The notes beneath the pieces are model-generated. The model made no database searches. It was not told the DNA's origin and was given only the letters and a program-made list of their open reading frames with translations. Positions 8,065-18,298 of a DNA stretch of 64,000 nucleotides are shown one piece after another (within the stretch, counting starts at the first letter, position 1; each line of letters begins with the position of its first letter). The stretch comes from Nocardia africana NBRC 100379 (GTDB lineage Bacteria > Actinomycetota > Actinomycetes > Mycobacteriales > Mycobacteriaceae): positions 186,001-250,000 of the forward strand of contig NZ_BDAV01000002.1 in assembly GCF_001612635.1 (NCBI RefSeq), read 5' to 3'. Both the position numbers and the translations under genes were made by a program.

Positions 8065-9795
8065 GTGACTGCCTCCCGCGAACCCTCCGGCACCGAACCC
8101 GGTCCGTGGGACGGCGAGGAGTATCCCGCTACCCGGCGGCATCCCGGCTACGACCGTTACCCGCCGCCGAACACCCCGTCGTCCACGCCGCTGCCCCCGC
8201 TGCCACGCCGCAGCGGTGAGCCGGACGTGCCCGAATTCGTGACCCGGCGCATGGCGACGGGCGAGCCACCGCGGGCCCTTCCACCGCGCGGATCGCACGG
8301 CGACGACCGTTCCGCCGAGGCGCCGAGCGCGGCCGAGCGCCCGCGACCCAAGGACGCGAAAATCGCCGAACGCCAACGTGTCCCCCGCAAGATGACCGTG
8401 ACGCGGGTGATGGCGATGCGCACCAGGAACCTCACCGAGAAGGGCTTCCACACCTTCCAGCGCGCGGCACGGGCCGACGGTGCGGGCGAATCCGGGCTCA
8501 CCGCACTCGTTTACGCGACCATGGCCAACTTCGCCCTCGACGCCGCGATCGCGGTGGCGCTGGCCAATACGCTCTTCTTCGCCAGTGCCACCGCCGAATC
8601 CAAGACCAAGGTGGCGCTGTATCTGCTGATCACGATCGCGCCGTTCGCGGTGATCGCGCCGCTGATCGGCCCGCTGCTGGACCGGCTGCAACGCGGGCGC
8701 AGACTCGCGCTGTCGGCGTCGTTCGCGATCCGGGTGGTCTTCGCGATCCTGCTGATCTTCAATTTCGACAGCTGGGCGCTGTATCCGCTGGCGCTGTGCA
8801 TGATGATCTCGAGTAAGTCGTTCGCGGTGCTCAAGAGCGCGGTGACGCCACGGGTGCTGCCGCCGGGCATCGATCTGGTCCGCACCAATTCCCGGCTCAC
8901 CGTCTTCGGCCTGGTCGGTGGGACGCTCGGTGCGGGCGCGGTGGCCGGAGCGGTCGCCGCGGTGGCCGGCTCTGTCGGCGCCCTGGTGTTCGCGGCGCTG
9001 ATCGCGGCGGCCGGTGCCTATCTGAGCCTGCGCATTCCGTCCTGGGTCGAGGTCACCGAGGGCGAGGTGCCGGCGACCCTCGGCTACCACAGCCACGACG
9101 GCGGCACCGAGGTGCTGGACCGCGGCGAGAAATCGGCGGTGAAACCGAGCCGGCGCCGGCAGCCGCTGGGCCGCTCGGTGGTCACCGGCCTGTGGGGCAA
9201 CAGCGCGATCCGGGTGCTGACCGGCTTCCTCACCTTCTACGTGGCCTTCGTCGCGAAATCGACCGAACACCGCCCGGTGCAGCAGGCCGCCATGCTCGGA
9301 CTGGTCGGCGCGGCCGCGGCGATCGGCAACTTCGTCGGCAACGCGACCGGCGCCCGGCTGAAATTGGGGCGGCCCTCGCTGATCGTGGTGGAGTGCACTG
9401 TGGCGTGTACCGCCGTCGCCGTGTTGGCGATGCTGCTCGACAACCTGGTCGGCGCCGCCGTCGCCGCGCTGGTGGCGGCCTGTGCGAGCGCACTGGCCAA
9501 GGTCTCGCTGGACGCCTCGATCCAAGACGATCTGCCGCCGGAATCGATCGCCTCCGGATTCGGGCGCTCGGAAACGGTGCTGCAGCTGTCCTGGGTGGTC
9601 GGCGGCGCCGGGGGCGTGCTGCTGCCGACCGTGTACTGGGAGGGTTTCGCGGTGGTCACCGCGGTCCTGGCGCTCGGTCTGGCGCAAACCCTCGTGAGCT
9701 ACCGTGGGCATTCGCTGCTCCCCGGATTGGGCGGTAACCGTCCGCAGCACGTCAAACAGGAAGTCCCCCTAGCGACAGGAAAACAGCCACAGTGA
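8065..9795 (+). CDS. MFS-type membrane transporter with disordered N-terminus
   Basis: 576 residues from GTG at 8065. The first about 115 residues are polar and Pro/Arg-rich (cytoplasmic, probably disordered). They are followed by about 12 hydrophobic segments, including the first loop LIGPLLDRLQRGRRLALSAS, which resembles MFS motif A, and a large loop near residues 330-380. It corresponds to the MFS-like protein found next to cspB in mycobacteria. The stop codon overlaps the GTG of the downstream DUF2771 gene by 4 bp, so the two are translationally coupled. The transported substrate is unknown. Confidence 0.83.
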   Translation: MTASREPSGTEPGPWDGEEYPATRRHPGYDRYPPPNTPSSTPLPPLPRRSGEPDVPEFVTRRMATGEPPRALPPRGSHGDDRSAEAPSAAERPRPKDAKIAERQRVPRKMTVTRVMAMRTRNLTEKGFHTFQRAARADGAGESGLTALVYATMANFALDAAIAVALANTLFFASATAESKTKVALYLLITIAPFAVIAPLIGPLLDRLQRGRRLALSASFAIRVVFAILLIFNFDSWALYPLALCMMISSKSFAVLKSAVTPRVLPPGIDLVRTNSRLTVFGLVGGTLGAGAVAGAVAAVAGSVGALVFAALIAAAGAYLSLRIPSWVEVTEGEVPATLGYHSHDGGTEVLDRGEKSAVKPSRRRQPLGRSVVTGLWGNSAIRVLTGFLTFYVAFVAKSTEHRPVQQAAMLGLVGAAAAIGNFVGNATGARLKLGRPSLIVVECTVACTAVAVLAMLLDNLVGAAVAALVAACASALAKVSLDASIQDDLPPESIASGFGRSETVLQLSWVVGGAGGVLLPTVYWEGFAVVTAVLALGLAQTLVSYRGHSLLPGLGGNRPQHVKQEVPLATGKQPQ

Positions 9796-10331
9796 CCAAG
9801 CCCAGCACCCGCACGATCCTCGCGCTGGCCCTGGCGGCAGTTCTGGTCGTCGCCGCGGCCGTCGCCGGCATCGTGGCGGTGGCGGTGCACAACGCGCACG
9901 AGGCCGATCCGACGGTCACCGCTTACGCGCACGGCCGGACCGTCACGGTTCCGCCCTACCTGTACTGCACGATCGGCGAACCGGATCCGCACGGCCGCGT
10001 CTCCCCCGACTGCAAGCGCACCGAGATCACCGCGGAATTGAATCCGCCGCTGGGCTACCCCGTGCAGCTGTCGCTACCCCGGCACATCGCCGACGCGCCC
10101 TGGGTGATGGTGCTGGAGTACCAGCAGATCGACAATCCGGGCAAAACCGTGCAGCACCTGGCGTCCTACCGCGACTACCCGCAGGGCACCCGGGCCGTGA
10201 CGGTGGCCAGCCATCCGGAACCGAACCTGCGCCTGATCGGCGTCGAGGTGCAGCTGCTGCTGCTCGTGCGCGACGAGGCCGGCAACGAAGCGTTCTCTCC
10301 GTATCAGGCGTGGTCGATCAAGGCGGCGTGA
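9792..10331 (+). CDS. DUF2771 exported or membrane-anchored protein
   Basis: 179 residues from GTG at 9792, overlapping the preceding stop (GTGA). One N-terminal hydrophobic segment (ILALALAAVLVVAAAVAGIVAV) serves as signal anchor. The extracytoplasmic part has the DUF2771 pattern: a YLYCTIGEP...DCK Cys pair, LSLPRHIADAPWVMVLEYQ, and a beta-rich C-terminus GVEVQLLLLVRDEAGNE...YQAWSI. The coupling with the MFS gene suggests an accessory role to that transporter; this is inference. The gene is convergent with the cold-shock gene, 7 bp apart. Confidence 0.83.
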   Translation: MTKPSTRTILALALAAVLVVAAAVAGIVAVAVHNAHEADPTVTAYAHGRTVTVPPYLYCTIGEPDPHGRVSPDCKRTEITAELNPPLGYPVQLSLPRHIADAPWVMVLEYQQIDNPGKTVQHLASYRDYPQGTRAVTVASHPEPNLRLIGVEVQLLLLVRDEAGNEAFSPYQAWSIKAA

Positions 10332-10338
10332 CCGCGGT

Positions 10339-10767
10339 TCAGTGATCGAGTTCGCGGGCCACGCCGCGCACCACTTCGGCGATCCGCTGCGCGGTCTTGC
10401 GATCGGGGTACTTGCCCTTGCGCAGCTCCGGCTGCACCGTCGCCTCCAGCAGGGTGATCATGTCCTCGATCATCCCGTGCAGGTCGTCGGGCGCCTTGCG
10501 CGGATGGGCCGGAGCTTCCTTGCGCACCCGGTCGTTGCGGCCCTGCGCGTTGCGCACCGAGGGCAGCGGATCGAGCAGCTTCAGGCTCAGCGCCTGCGGG
10601 CCGCGGCGACCGGCGGCCATCCCGAACTCCACGCGCTGGCCGGGCTTGAGCGCCTCGACACCCTTGGGCAAGGCGGACGACCGAACGTAGACGTCCTCAC
10701 CCTCATCCTGGGAAAGGAAGCCAAAGCCCTTGTCGACGTCGTACCACTTCACCTTGCCGGTCGGCAC
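10339..10767 (-). CDS. cspB: Cold-shock domain protein with C-terminal extension
   Basis: 142 residues from GTG at 10767, giving [20 protein letters not shown]. The cold-shock domain (residues 1-65) has RNP1-like KGFGFLS and RNP2-like VYVRSSAL motifs; it binds single-stranded nucleic acid. A 75-residue extension follows ([20 protein letters not shown], then a helical region ending in [14 protein letters not shown]), as in the mycobacterial CspB family rather than the 67-residue CspA type. An upstream in-frame ATG at 10860 would add 31 residues not found in the family, so the GTG is used. It is monocistronic and probably an RNA chaperone. Confidence 0.92.
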   Translation of the reverse strand: MPTGKVKWYDVDKGFGFLSQDEGEDVYVRSSALPKGVEALKPGQRVEFGMAAGRRGPQALSLKLLDPLPSVRNAQGRNDRVRKEAPAHPRKAPDDLHGMIEDMITLLEATVQPELRKGKYPDRKTAQRIAEVVRGVARELDH

Positions 10768-10973
10768 TGCGCTCACCCGTTCGTCATCGTTGTCCGGTCC
10801 GTCCGAATCCAGCAGGGTCGCAGACGACCCCGGACACGGACGTAGGTTCCGGCGAAACACCGGAACCTATCTCTGTGCGAAAAGAACGCGCCCCACACAG
10901 CTATGCAGGACGCGATTGGTTCGAGTCTACCCCGGTGGGGATAGGGCGAGCACATCCGTTTTACGGTGCACCC

Positions 10974-11207
10974 ATGCCGGACTCCTCCTCGCCCCGCGCG
11001 CCCCGGGGCTCCAGCGACGTGCTGTTGCGCGTGGCCGTGGGCCTGTTCGCGGTCGGCCTGCTCGCGATCGTCGCCATTTTCCTCACGCCGATCCTGACCG
11101 ACGCGGGCCCGCCGCTGTGGCTGTATCTGGTAGCGATGGCGGCGACTCCGCTCGGCCTGCTGCTCGCGATCGCGTTCGCGCTGTGGTCGGGACGGCGTGC
11201 CCGCTGA
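10974..11207 (+). CDS. Small two-helix membrane protein
   Basis: 77 residues from ATG at 10974. A polar N-terminus MPDSSSPRAPRGSSD is followed by two hydrophobic helices (LLRVAVGLFAVGLLAIVAIF and LWLYLVAMAATPLGLLLAIAF) and a basic tail WSGRRAR. It lies between cspB and the rpf leader. I do not recognise a named family; the pattern is common in actinobacterial uncharacterised proteins. Confidence 0.75.
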   Translation: MPDSSSPRAPRGSSDVLLRVAVGLFAVGLLAIVAIFLTPILTDAGPPLWLYLVAMAATPLGLLLAIAFALWSGRRAR

Positions 11208-11238
11208 CCGCTTCCCCAACACGCCGGGCAATTACACG

Positions 11239-11254
11239 TGTGACCTTCATCACA
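11239..11254. promoter_or_regulatory. CRP-type binding site upstream of rpf
   Basis: TGTGACCTTCATCACA is an exact match to the CRP-family consensus TGTGA-N6-TCACA. It lies about 450 bp before the rpf start, upstream of the riboswitch and so near the expected promoter. In M. tuberculosis the cAMP receptor protein is known to control rpfA, which makes the site credible. Binding here is inferred. Confidence 0.75.
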
Positions 11255-11429
11255 TAACGACGCGATAACGCCGCGGTCACGACCCGCACTCGACAGTGAC
11301 ACACCGCACTCACCTGCGCAGACGCGGATTCGGAAGGTCTTGCGGCACAGCACGACCGGCCATACACGCCGGTTACCAAATAGTGATTTTTCAGCCGGAT
11401 CGTCGTACCGTCTATCGCAGCCGGGACAT

Positions 11430-12331
<902 letters not shown>

Positions 12332-12357
12332 ACCGCTCACATAGGTTCCCCCTGCAA

Positions 12358-12391
12358 GGGAAGGCCCGCATCTCGCGATGCGGGCCTTCCC
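12358..12391 (+). terminator. Terminator hairpin after rpf
   Basis: A perfect 15-bp stem (GGGAAGGCCCGCATC pairing with GATGCGGGCCTTCCC) closes on the loop TCGC, 26 bp after the rpf stop. The T-tract is weak (TGCGTTTCC), as is common in high-GC actinobacteria. Confidence 0.85.
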
Positions 12392-12502
12392 TGCGTTTCC
12401 GGGCCACACAGTGTGCGTGCCGAGCAGTGTGCTGCCGGTCGGTGGCGTGCTTGCGAGGCGAGCTCGGCGATGCCTGCCCCGAATACGAAGCCGGATACGA
12501 AA

Positions 12503-12537
12503 AAGGCCCGCATCCCTATCGCAGGAACGCGGGCCTT
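12503..12537 (-). terminator. Terminator hairpin after the 62-aa gene
   Basis: AAGGCCCGC (12503-12511) pairs with GCGGGCCTT (12529-12537). It lies just downstream of the minus-strand small gene that ends at 12551, and its minus-strand copy is followed by TTTTCG. It shares the AAGGCCCGC arm with the rpf terminator 145 bp away. Confidence 0.75.
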
Positions 12538-12550
12538 CTTCGTGTTCGCG

Positions 12551-12739
12551 TCAGCGGTTGACCACCGTGTGCGGATGCACGTAGGGCAGGGTGTCAGCCG
12601 GCACCGGAAACTCGGTGTCCTCGCCGTAGGGCGACAGGCCACCGGAACGGGTCGACGACAATTCGGTAACCGCGTGGTCACCGTGGTCCACCTGGGGCCA
12701 GCCGTTGTCGACGTAGGGTTTCTTCGATTTGTTCACCAC
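12551..12739 (-). CDS. Small conserved hypothetical protein
   Basis: 62 residues from tandem GTG codons at 12739. The composition [20 protein letters not shown] then [33 protein letters not shown] is hydrophilic, without a membrane segment or Cys. A small gene occupies the same position between the rpf region and the Helicase_C_3 gene in mycobacteria, which supports coding. It is divergent from the helicase gene with 41 bp between starts, and a hairpin terminator lies 13 bp after the stop. Function unknown. Confidence 0.7.
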   Translation of the reverse strand: MVNKSKKPYVDNGWPQVDHGDHAVTELSSTRSGGLSPYGEDTEFPVPADTLPYVHPHTVVNR

Positions 12740-12780
12740 GGCCTCATTCTGGCATGTTCGCTCGCCGTAGTCTGGATTGG

Positions 12781-15135
12781 ATGACCACGACCGATGCCCG
12801 AGCCTCCGACGACGGCGCCGGGACGCACTCCGGGGCCGACGCCGGACCCGCCGAGCTCGGCACACTCACCGACTGGCTGAGCTCCCGCAGCGACGACGAT
12901 CTGGTCCGGCTGCTGGGTTTGCGCCCCGATCTCGCCGTGCCGTTGCCCGGTTCGATGACCGTGCTGGCCGCCCGCGCGGAACAGCGGGCGTCGGTGCTGC
13001 GCGCCGCCGACGATCTGAACACCCTCGAGTTCGCCGTGATCGAAACCCTCGCCGCGCACAACGCATTCGGCGGCGGCCGCCAGGAACGCCCGCTGCCCCG
13101 CCGGCGCCTGCACGAACTGCTCGCCGATCGGGTATCCGCCGCGGCCGTCGACGCCGCGCTCGGGCGCCTGATCGAGCGCGCGCTGGTGTGGGGCACAGAC
13201 GAACTGTTCGTCGTGCCGGCCGCGCCGGAGGCACTGCCGTGGCCGATGGGGGCCACCACGGAACTCCCCGACGCACTGACCGAACCCGAGATCGAGACGG
13301 CGCTGCGCGAGATCGGCGGCCCCGAACGCGCTCTGCTCGACAAGCTCGCGACCACCGGCCCCCGCGGCCGCACCCGCGACGCCGCGCCCGGCACCGATCC
13401 GGAGCGGCCCATCCAGCGGCTCCTGGCCCGCCGGCTGCTGATCTGGATCGACGACGAGACCGTCGAACTTCCCCCGGCCGTCGGCCAGGTGCTGCGGCGC
13501 GAGCCGGTCACCGATCCCCACGCGCTCACACCCCCGCAGCCGCAGATCCGCGAGCACTCGGCCACCGACGTGAACGCCGCGGCCGCCGGTGAGGTCGGCG
13601 AGTTGCTGCGCCACGCCGGCGACATCCTGGAGGTTCTCTCCCAGGTACCCGCGCCGGTGTTGCGAGCGGGCGGCCTGGGGGTGCGGGAACTGCGGCGCAT
13701 CGCCAAGCAGACCGGACTCGACGAGGCGCGGGTAGGGCTGCTCGTGGAGGTGCTGGCCGCGGCGCGGCTGCTGGACAAGGGAATTCCCGAGCCGCCGCCG
13801 GACACCGACGCCGGTGAGGATTACTGGGCCCCCACGATCGCCTCGGACGGCTGGCTGGAGGGCCCGTCGGCGCGCCGATGGGCGGTGCTCGCGCACGCCT
13901 GGCTGGAGTTGGACCGATTCCCGTGGATGATCGGGCTGCGCGATGTGAACGACAAGCCGCTGGCCGCCCTCTCGGCGGAGCTGCGCACCGCGCACGCGGT
14001 CCCCGACCGTCGCGCGATCCTGGCGGTGACCGCGGAGTTCCCACCGGGTACGGCGATCACCGCCGCCGATGTGGCGCGGGTGCTGAGCTGGCGAATGCCG
14101 CGACGGCGCAGACATTTCCGCATCGAGGCGGTCGAGCGCACGCTGTCGGAAGCTGCGGCGCTGGGCGTCGTCGGCCGCGGCGCGCTGACCTCCGCGGGCC
14201 GGGCGCTGCTGCACGGCACCGTCGCCGACGCCGAGGCCGAAATGGACGCGGCGCTACCCGAACCGGTCGATCACGTACTGGTGCAAGCCGATCTGACCGT
14301 GGTCGCTCCCGGACCGCTCGTGCCGGAACTGCGGGAACGCATCGCCCTGGTCGCCGATATCGAATCCGCGGGCGCGGCCACCGTCTACCGCATCGGCGAA
14401 GGGTCGGTGCGGCGTGCGCTCGACGCCGGCATGACCGCCGCCGAACTGCATCAGCTGTTCACCGCCCATTCGCGCACCCCGGTTCCGCAGTCGCTGACGT
14501 ACCTGATCGACGATGTGGCACGCCGGCACGGGCGCTTGCGCGCCGGGATGGCGCAATCGTTCGTGCGCAGTGAGGATCCGGCGCTGCTGGCCGAGGTGCT
14601 GGCCGCACCCGTGGCCGGACAGCTGGCATTGCGGGCCGTCGCGCCGACGGTGGCGATCTCGCAGGCGCCGCTGGGCGAGGTGCTCGAACAGCTGCGCGCG
14701 GCAGGGTTCAGCCCGGCCGGCGAGGATTCGTCGGGCGCGATCGTGGATCTGCGCCCGCGCGGGGCGCGGCTGTCCACCCGCCCGAACGAACGCCACGCCT
14801 GGCGGCCCACCCCACCCAGTGCCGAACAACTGCGGCTGCTGGTGGGCGAACTGCGCGCCGGGGAGAAGGCCGCCCGCAGCCGGCCCGGGCAGCGAGTGCG
14901 CAGCGACGGCACCCGCACGAGTACCGCGGCCACGCTGGCGTTGCTGCAACTGGCGGTGCGGGTGCGCCGCCCGGTGCATATCGGTTATGTCGACGCCCAG
15001 GGCGTGGCCACCCAGCGCATCGTGGAACCGGTGCGGGTGGCCGGCGGTCAGCTGGACGCCACCGATCCGGACACCGGCGCGATCCGGCACTTCACTTTGC
15101 ACCGGATCGCGTCGGTGGCCCTGGTCGAGCCGTGA
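12781..15135 (+). CDS. Helicase-associated protein (XPB/Ssl2 Helicase_C_3 family)
   Basis: 784 residues from ATG at 12781. The protein is of the actinobacterial type that carries the helicase XPB/Ssl2 N-terminal-like domain: N-terminal [29 protein letters not shown], repeated winged-helix-like segments, and [22 protein letters not shown]...[20 protein letters not shown] (about residues 495-545), which is the diagnostic block. The C-terminus [25 protein letters not shown]...[10 protein letters not shown] is a WYL-like fold. No Walker A motif is present, so it is not itself a helicase. It probably works with the XPB-type helicase encoded at 19035-20693, as the neighbouring M. tuberculosis genes suggest; that is inference. 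Confidence 0.88.
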   Translation: MTTTDARASDDGAGTHSGADAGPAELGTLTDWLSSRSDDDLVRLLGLRPDLAVPLPGSMTVLAARAEQRASVLRAADDLNTLEFAVIETLAAHNAFGGGRQERPLPRRRLHELLADRVSAAAVDAALGRLIERALVWGTDELFVVPAAPEALPWPMGATTELPDALTEPEIETALREIGGPERALLDKLATTGPRGRTRDAAPGTDPERPIQRLLARRLLIWIDDETVELPPAVGQVLRREPVTDPHALTPPQPQIREHSATDVNAAAAGEVGELLRHAGDILEVLSQVPAPVLRAGGLGVRELRRIAKQTGLDEARVGLLVEVLAAARLLDKGIPEPPPDTDAGEDYWAPTIASDGWLEGPSARRWAVLAHAWLELDRFPWMIGLRDVNDKPLAALSAELRTAHAVPDRRAILAVTAEFPPGTAITAADVARVLSWRMPRRRRHFRIEAVERTLSEAAALGVVGRGALTSAGRALLHGTVADAEAEMDAALPEPVDHVLVQADLTVVAPGPLVPELRERIALVADIESAGAATVYRIGEGSVRRALDAGMTAAELHQLFTAHSRTPVPQSLTYLIDDVARRHGRLRAGMAQSFVRSEDPALLAEVLAAPVAGQLALRAVAPTVAISQAPLGEVLEQLRAAGFSPAGEDSSGAIVDLRPRGARLSTRPNERHAWRPTPPSAEQLRLLVGELRAGEKAARSRPGQRVRSDGTRTSTAATLALLQLAVRVRRPVHIGYVDAQGVATQRIVEPVRVAGGQLDATDPDTGAIRHFTLHRIASVALVEP

Positions 15136-15146
15136 ACCACGGCTCG
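15126..15146 (+). terminator. Hairpin overlapping the helicase-protein stop
   Basis: CGAGCCGTG and CACGGCTCG form a perfect 9-bp stem around the loop AAC; the TGA of the preceding gene lies within it. It sits between convergent genes and could act for both strands. Confidence 0.6.
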
Positions 15147-15153
15147 AAACGAG

Positions 15154-15672
15154 CTAACTCTTGGGGTTGGCCAGACAGAACGTGGTCTTGGGCTCCGAGA
15201 GCGTCAGGAAGGTCGAATTCGCATCGCACAGGAATTCGTCGTTCTGACCGTCGACCCGCTTGACGACCTTGACCGTCGCGTCGGCCGAGTCGCATTCGGC
15301 GTAGGAATATCCGGTCGTCTTGTCCTCGTGATAGCAGCTGCCCTGTTTGAGATTGGGAGCCAGGCACAGGAATGCGGTGGTACCGCCGTTGAAGGTCTCC
15401 TCGTACGAGGAGTATTCGGTCCCGCAGTCCTGCTTCTTGTCAGAGGTCGATTTCACCGTGTAGACGGCCTTGGCCGAGGAGCAATCCACCGGCTCGGTCT
15501 TGGAATCTGCGGGCGATCCCTCCAGCACATTGATGCAGTCACCGACCTTCGCGCGGGCGGTGTCGGATTTTGCCGCATCGGAAAACATCGAACAGCCGGT
15601 CACAGTCAGGGCGGCGACCGCCATGAGCGCCAGCACGAGACCCTTGACCGGTCTCGGTCCTGCGAACTTCAC
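15154..15672 (-). CDS. LppU-family lipoprotein
   Basis: 172 residues from GTG at 15672. A lipoprotein signal (PVKGLVLALMAVAALTVTGC) places the lipidated Cys at residue 27. The mature part has about eight further Cys, in VGDCINVLEG, VDCSSAKAVYTV, QDCGTEYSSYEE, FLCLAPNLKQGSCYHED and YAECDSADATVKVVKRVDG, matching the LppU/SCO3897 family of actinobacterial exported proteins, whose repeated VGDC-C pattern suggests disulfides. It is anchored on the outer face of the cytoplasmic membrane. Role unknown. The RBS-like GAAAGG lies 14 bp upstream of the start. Confidence 0.85.
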   Translation of the reverse strand: MKFAGPRPVKGLVLALMAVAALTVTGCSMFSDAAKSDTARAKVGDCINVLEGSPADSKTEPVDCSSAKAVYTVKSTSDKKQDCGTEYSSYEETFNGGTTAFLCLAPNLKQGSCYHEDKTTGYSYAECDSADATVKVVKRVDGQNDEFLCDANSTFLTLSEPKTTFCLANPKS

Positions 15673-15728
15673 CTACGAAAACCTTTCTCGCCGAGCCGCT
15701 CACCTATGGCGAACGTGGTGGGGAGGAT

Positions 15729-15752
15729 ACCCGCCCGCCCTGCCGGGCGGGT
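15729..15752 (-). terminator. Hairpin after a 32-residue minus-strand reading frame
   Basis: ACCCGCCCG and CGGGCGGGT form a 9-bp stem with a 6-base loop, ending 6 bp from the stop of the small reading frame at 15759. It separates that frame from the LppU gene. Confidence 0.6.
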
Positions 15753-15758
15753 CCTGCC

Positions 15759-15857
15759 TCACATGTGCAGCGAGTGCATGCCGTACAAACCCATCAGCGA
15801 ATAGTTCACGATGCTGGGCAGCAGGTGGTTGAGTAGCAGGAGCCCGAAGGAATTCAC
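15759..15857 (-). CDS. Possible 32-residue membrane peptide
   Basis: A short frame from GTG at 15857 encodes MNSFGLLLLNHLLPSIVNYS and then a tail LMGLYGMHSLHM. It is strongly hydrophobic and could form a single membrane helix with His/Met at the end. A GAAAGG lies 11 bases before this start; a GTG four codons earlier would overlap that RBS. A hairpin terminator follows the stop directly. RBS, frame and terminator together make a real small gene plausible, but such a short frame could arise by chance and no family is recognised. Confidence 0.4.
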   Translation of the reverse strand: MNSFGLLLLNHLLPSIVNYSLMGLYGMHSLHM

Positions 15858-15948
15858 GATCCGATACACCTTTCGACAATCCGCGAGTGCAGCCGCACAC
15901 GCGCGATCTGTAGTCGATATCGTCGCTCGAATCGTTACGCTCGGCAGC

Positions 15949-16737
15949 ATGAAGCTCGAGCAGACAACCGCAGAGCTCTATGCCCTCGACCCCGCCGAAT
16001 TCGTGGCCGCTCGCAACGAAGCGGCCCGCACCGCGCGCGCGAACGGCGATAAACAGCTGGCCACGGCGATATCGGGGCTGCGACGTCCGACCGTCGCGGC
16101 GTGGGCGGTGAATCTGCTGGCGCACAAGGCAACCCAGGAATTGGGGGCACTGCTGGATCTCGGCGAGGCGTTGCGCGAGGCGCAGCGCACCCTGTCCGCC
16201 GACCGGATGCGCACCCTCGCCGGCCAACGCCGCACAGCGGTGAACGCGTTGACGGACAAGGCCGCTCGCCTCGCCTCCGATGCCGGGAAGAAGCTCACCG
16301 AACCGGTGCTGCGTGAGGTCGCGCAGACCCTCAATGCGGCACTGGCGGACCCGGAGGTGACCGACCAGGTCCGGGCCGGCGTGCTGACCGCCGCGGTCGA
16401 CTACGCCGGTTTCGGCCCGGCCGGGCCCGCCTTGGCCGCCGTCCCGGCCGAACAGGCCGAGGAACCCGCCGACACCGGTGCCGACGACCCGGCCGCCGCC
16501 CGGGAAGCTCTGGAAGCCGCTCGGGCGGAACGGGATTCGGCGGCCACCGCTCTCGACCGGCAGCGCTCCGAGGTGGCCGCCCTGGACGAGCGGATCACCG
16601 CGCTGCGCGACGAACTCGCCCAGGCCGAGGAATCCCGCCGATTCGCCGCCGCCGGGGTGGAGTCCGCCGAAGCGGCGTTGCGGCGAGCCGACACGGAACT
16701 GGAGCGGGCGCAGCAGCGCGTGAACGATCTGGGTTGA
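15949..16737 (+). CDS. Uncharacterised Ala-rich coiled-coil protein
   Basis: 262 residues from ATG at 15949. The N-terminal region (LEQTTAELYALDPAEFVAAR then NEAARTARANGDKQLATAIS and GLRRPTVAAWAVNLLA) is a conserved helical domain seen in many actinobacterial hypothetical proteins. Residues 175-262 form a heptad-rich coiled coil (ALEAARAERDSAATALDRQ, VAALDERITALRDELAQAEE, then LRRADTELERAQQRVNDL). No signal peptide or membrane segment. Function not recognised. An earlier ATG at 15811 would run through the opposite small frame and is unlikely. Confidence 0.75.
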   Translation: MKLEQTTAELYALDPAEFVAARNEAARTARANGDKQLATAISGLRRPTVAAWAVNLLAHKATQELGALLDLGEALREAQRTLSADRMRTLAGQRRTAVNALTDKAARLASDAGKKLTEPVLREVAQTLNAALADPEVTDQVRAGVLTAAVDYAGFGPAGPALAAVPAEQAEEPADTGADDPAAAREALEAARAERDSAATALDRQRSEVAALDERITALRDELAQAEESRRFAAAGVESAEAALRRADTELERAQQRVNDLG

Positions 16738-16781
16738 ACGGCGAAACACGGTGCCGCCGAAGTGCTTCGGAGGCGAGCGGA

Positions 16782-18212
16782 TCAGCCGCGCAACGAACCC
16801 GGGTACAGGTACTGGTCCGGCGGCGGGGTGGTGGTGTCGAGCCAGGCGGTGAAGAATCCGCTCAGATCCGTTGCGGTCTTCGTTTGGATGAAGCTGCGGA
16901 ATTCCGGCATGGAAGCGTTGCCGTAGGCATGTGACCGCACGAATTGCGCGACCGCGGGAAAGAACACGTCGTCGCCGAGTTCGTGGCGGAGGGCGTGCAG
17001 GAACAGCGGTCCGCGCGAATACACCGTGGTGAATTCGTTTCCGGCCCCGGGATTCTGCAGCGGAATCTCCCAATACCCCGGCTTGTCGAGGGTTTTGGCG
17101 ATCGTGCTGCGGTAGAGGGCGTCGACATCCTTACCCTCTTTCCGCTCCGGCCACAGATAGTCGGCGGTATAACTGGCGAAACACTCGTTGAGGCAGATAT
17201 CCGACCAGTTCCGCACCGACATCGAATCGCCCCACCATTGGTGGGTGTTCTCGTGCACGACGGTGTTGAAATCGGTCCACGGCGCGTAGATGGGCCGGGT
17301 CTGGGTCTCCAGTGAGAAGTGCAGGTCGGTGTCGACGTAGATGCCGCCGCCGCTTTCGAACGGATACGGGCCGTAGAGGGATTCGAGGAAATCGAGCACC
17401 TCCGGCAGCCGCTGCTCGAGCGCCCTGCCCTTGTCCGCGCCCGGCGCGAAGGCGCTGATCAGCGGAGTCCCGTTCGCCCGGCGTTGTTCGAGGAAATCGA
17501 AGTGGTCGATCGCGACGGTGGTGAGATAGCCGATCGAGGGATGTGCCGAACTCCACTTCACCGTGCGCTTGTCGCCGGCGACGGTATCGCTGACCCGCAG
17601 CCCGTTCGAAACCGCTTGCCACTCTTGCGGAACCGTCACCTGCAGATCGAAGGTCGCCTTGTCCAAGGGCGTGTCGTTGAGCGGGTACCAGGTGGTGGCC
17701 GAATGCGGTTCACCGGCGGCGAAGGCGCCGCCACTCGGTGAGATGGTCCAGCCGGAATCGGGGTCGTCGGATTCGTTGCCCGCGTAGTCGACCGTCACCG
17801 TGAACGGCAGCCCGGGCAGCACCGGCAGCGCCGGCGTGACGGTCAGTTCGTGTTCGCCGCCGGTGGTGAAACCGGCCGGCAGGTTGTTCACCGACACCTT
17901 CGCCACCGCGGGGCCGGCGTAGTCGAGGTTGAACGCGCGCAGCGCCTGTGTCGACACCGCGTCGATCCGCGCCGTACCGGTGAGATGCCTGGTCGGCGGG
18001 TCGTAATCGATGGCGACGTCGTAGTGCTGCACGTCGTAGCCGCCGTTGCCGTCGTCGGGATAGTAGGGGTCGCCGAGGCCGGGCGATCCGATGAACGGAT
18101 CGGCGGCGGGCTGGGCCTGCGCCGGCATCGGTTGCACTTGGGCGGGAACCATCAGCGCCACCCCGCACAACGCTCCCGCCGTGAGACACCGTGCCCAGGC
18201 ATGCGACTTCAT
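16782..18212 (-). CDS. Secreted M1-family metallopeptidase
   Basis: 476 residues from ATG at 18212, preceded by GGAGGG. The signal peptide is KSHAWARCLTAGALCGVALM with cleavage near QAQPAAD. The N-terminal beta domain (YDVQHYDVAIDYDPPTRHLTGTA...) leads to the catalytic domain with zinc site HENTHQWWGDSM (HExxH) and downstream LNECFASYTADYLW supplying the third Glu ligand. The usual GAMEN exopeptidase motif is replaced by SLETQTRPIY, as in a subset of actinobacterial M1 enzymes. The protein ends after the catalytic domain, without the HEAT-like C-terminal domain of full-length PepN (about 850 residues). It probably trims peptides outside the membrane. Confidence 0.88.
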   Translation of the reverse strand: MKSHAWARCLTAGALCGVALMVPAQVQPMPAQAQPAADPFIGSPGLGDPYYPDDGNGGYDVQHYDVAIDYDPPTRHLTGTARIDAVSTQALRAFNLDYAGPAVAKVSVNNLPAGFTTGGEHELTVTPALPVLPGLPFTVTVDYAGNESDDPDSGWTISPSGGAFAAGEPHSATTWYPLNDTPLDKATFDLQVTVPQEWQAVSNGLRVSDTVAGDKRTVKWSSAHPSIGYLTTVAIDHFDFLEQRRANGTPLISAFAPGADKGRALEQRLPEVLDFLESLYGPYPFESGGGIYVDTDLHFSLETQTRPIYAPWTDFNTVVHENTHQWWGDSMSVRNWSDICLNECFASYTADYLWPERKEGKDVDALYRSTIAKTLDKPGYWEIPLQNPGAGNEFTTVYSRGPLFLHALRHELGDDVFFPAVAQFVRSHAYGNASMPEFRSFIQTKTATDLSGFFTAWLDTTTPPPDQYLYPGSLRG

Positions 18213-18298
18213 CGACCCTCCACCCCTTTCGCGGCACGGCGTGCCGACCATCAGCCGATGCTAGTCGGCCCCGCTGCGGGCCGGAACCGCCACACGCG

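Noticed and set aside
8014..9750. A 578-codon minus-strand frame opposite the MFS gene
   Set aside because: Rich in His/Arg/Gln/Gly and lacking hydrophobic segments or motifs; the plus-strand MFS frame shows regular membrane helices.
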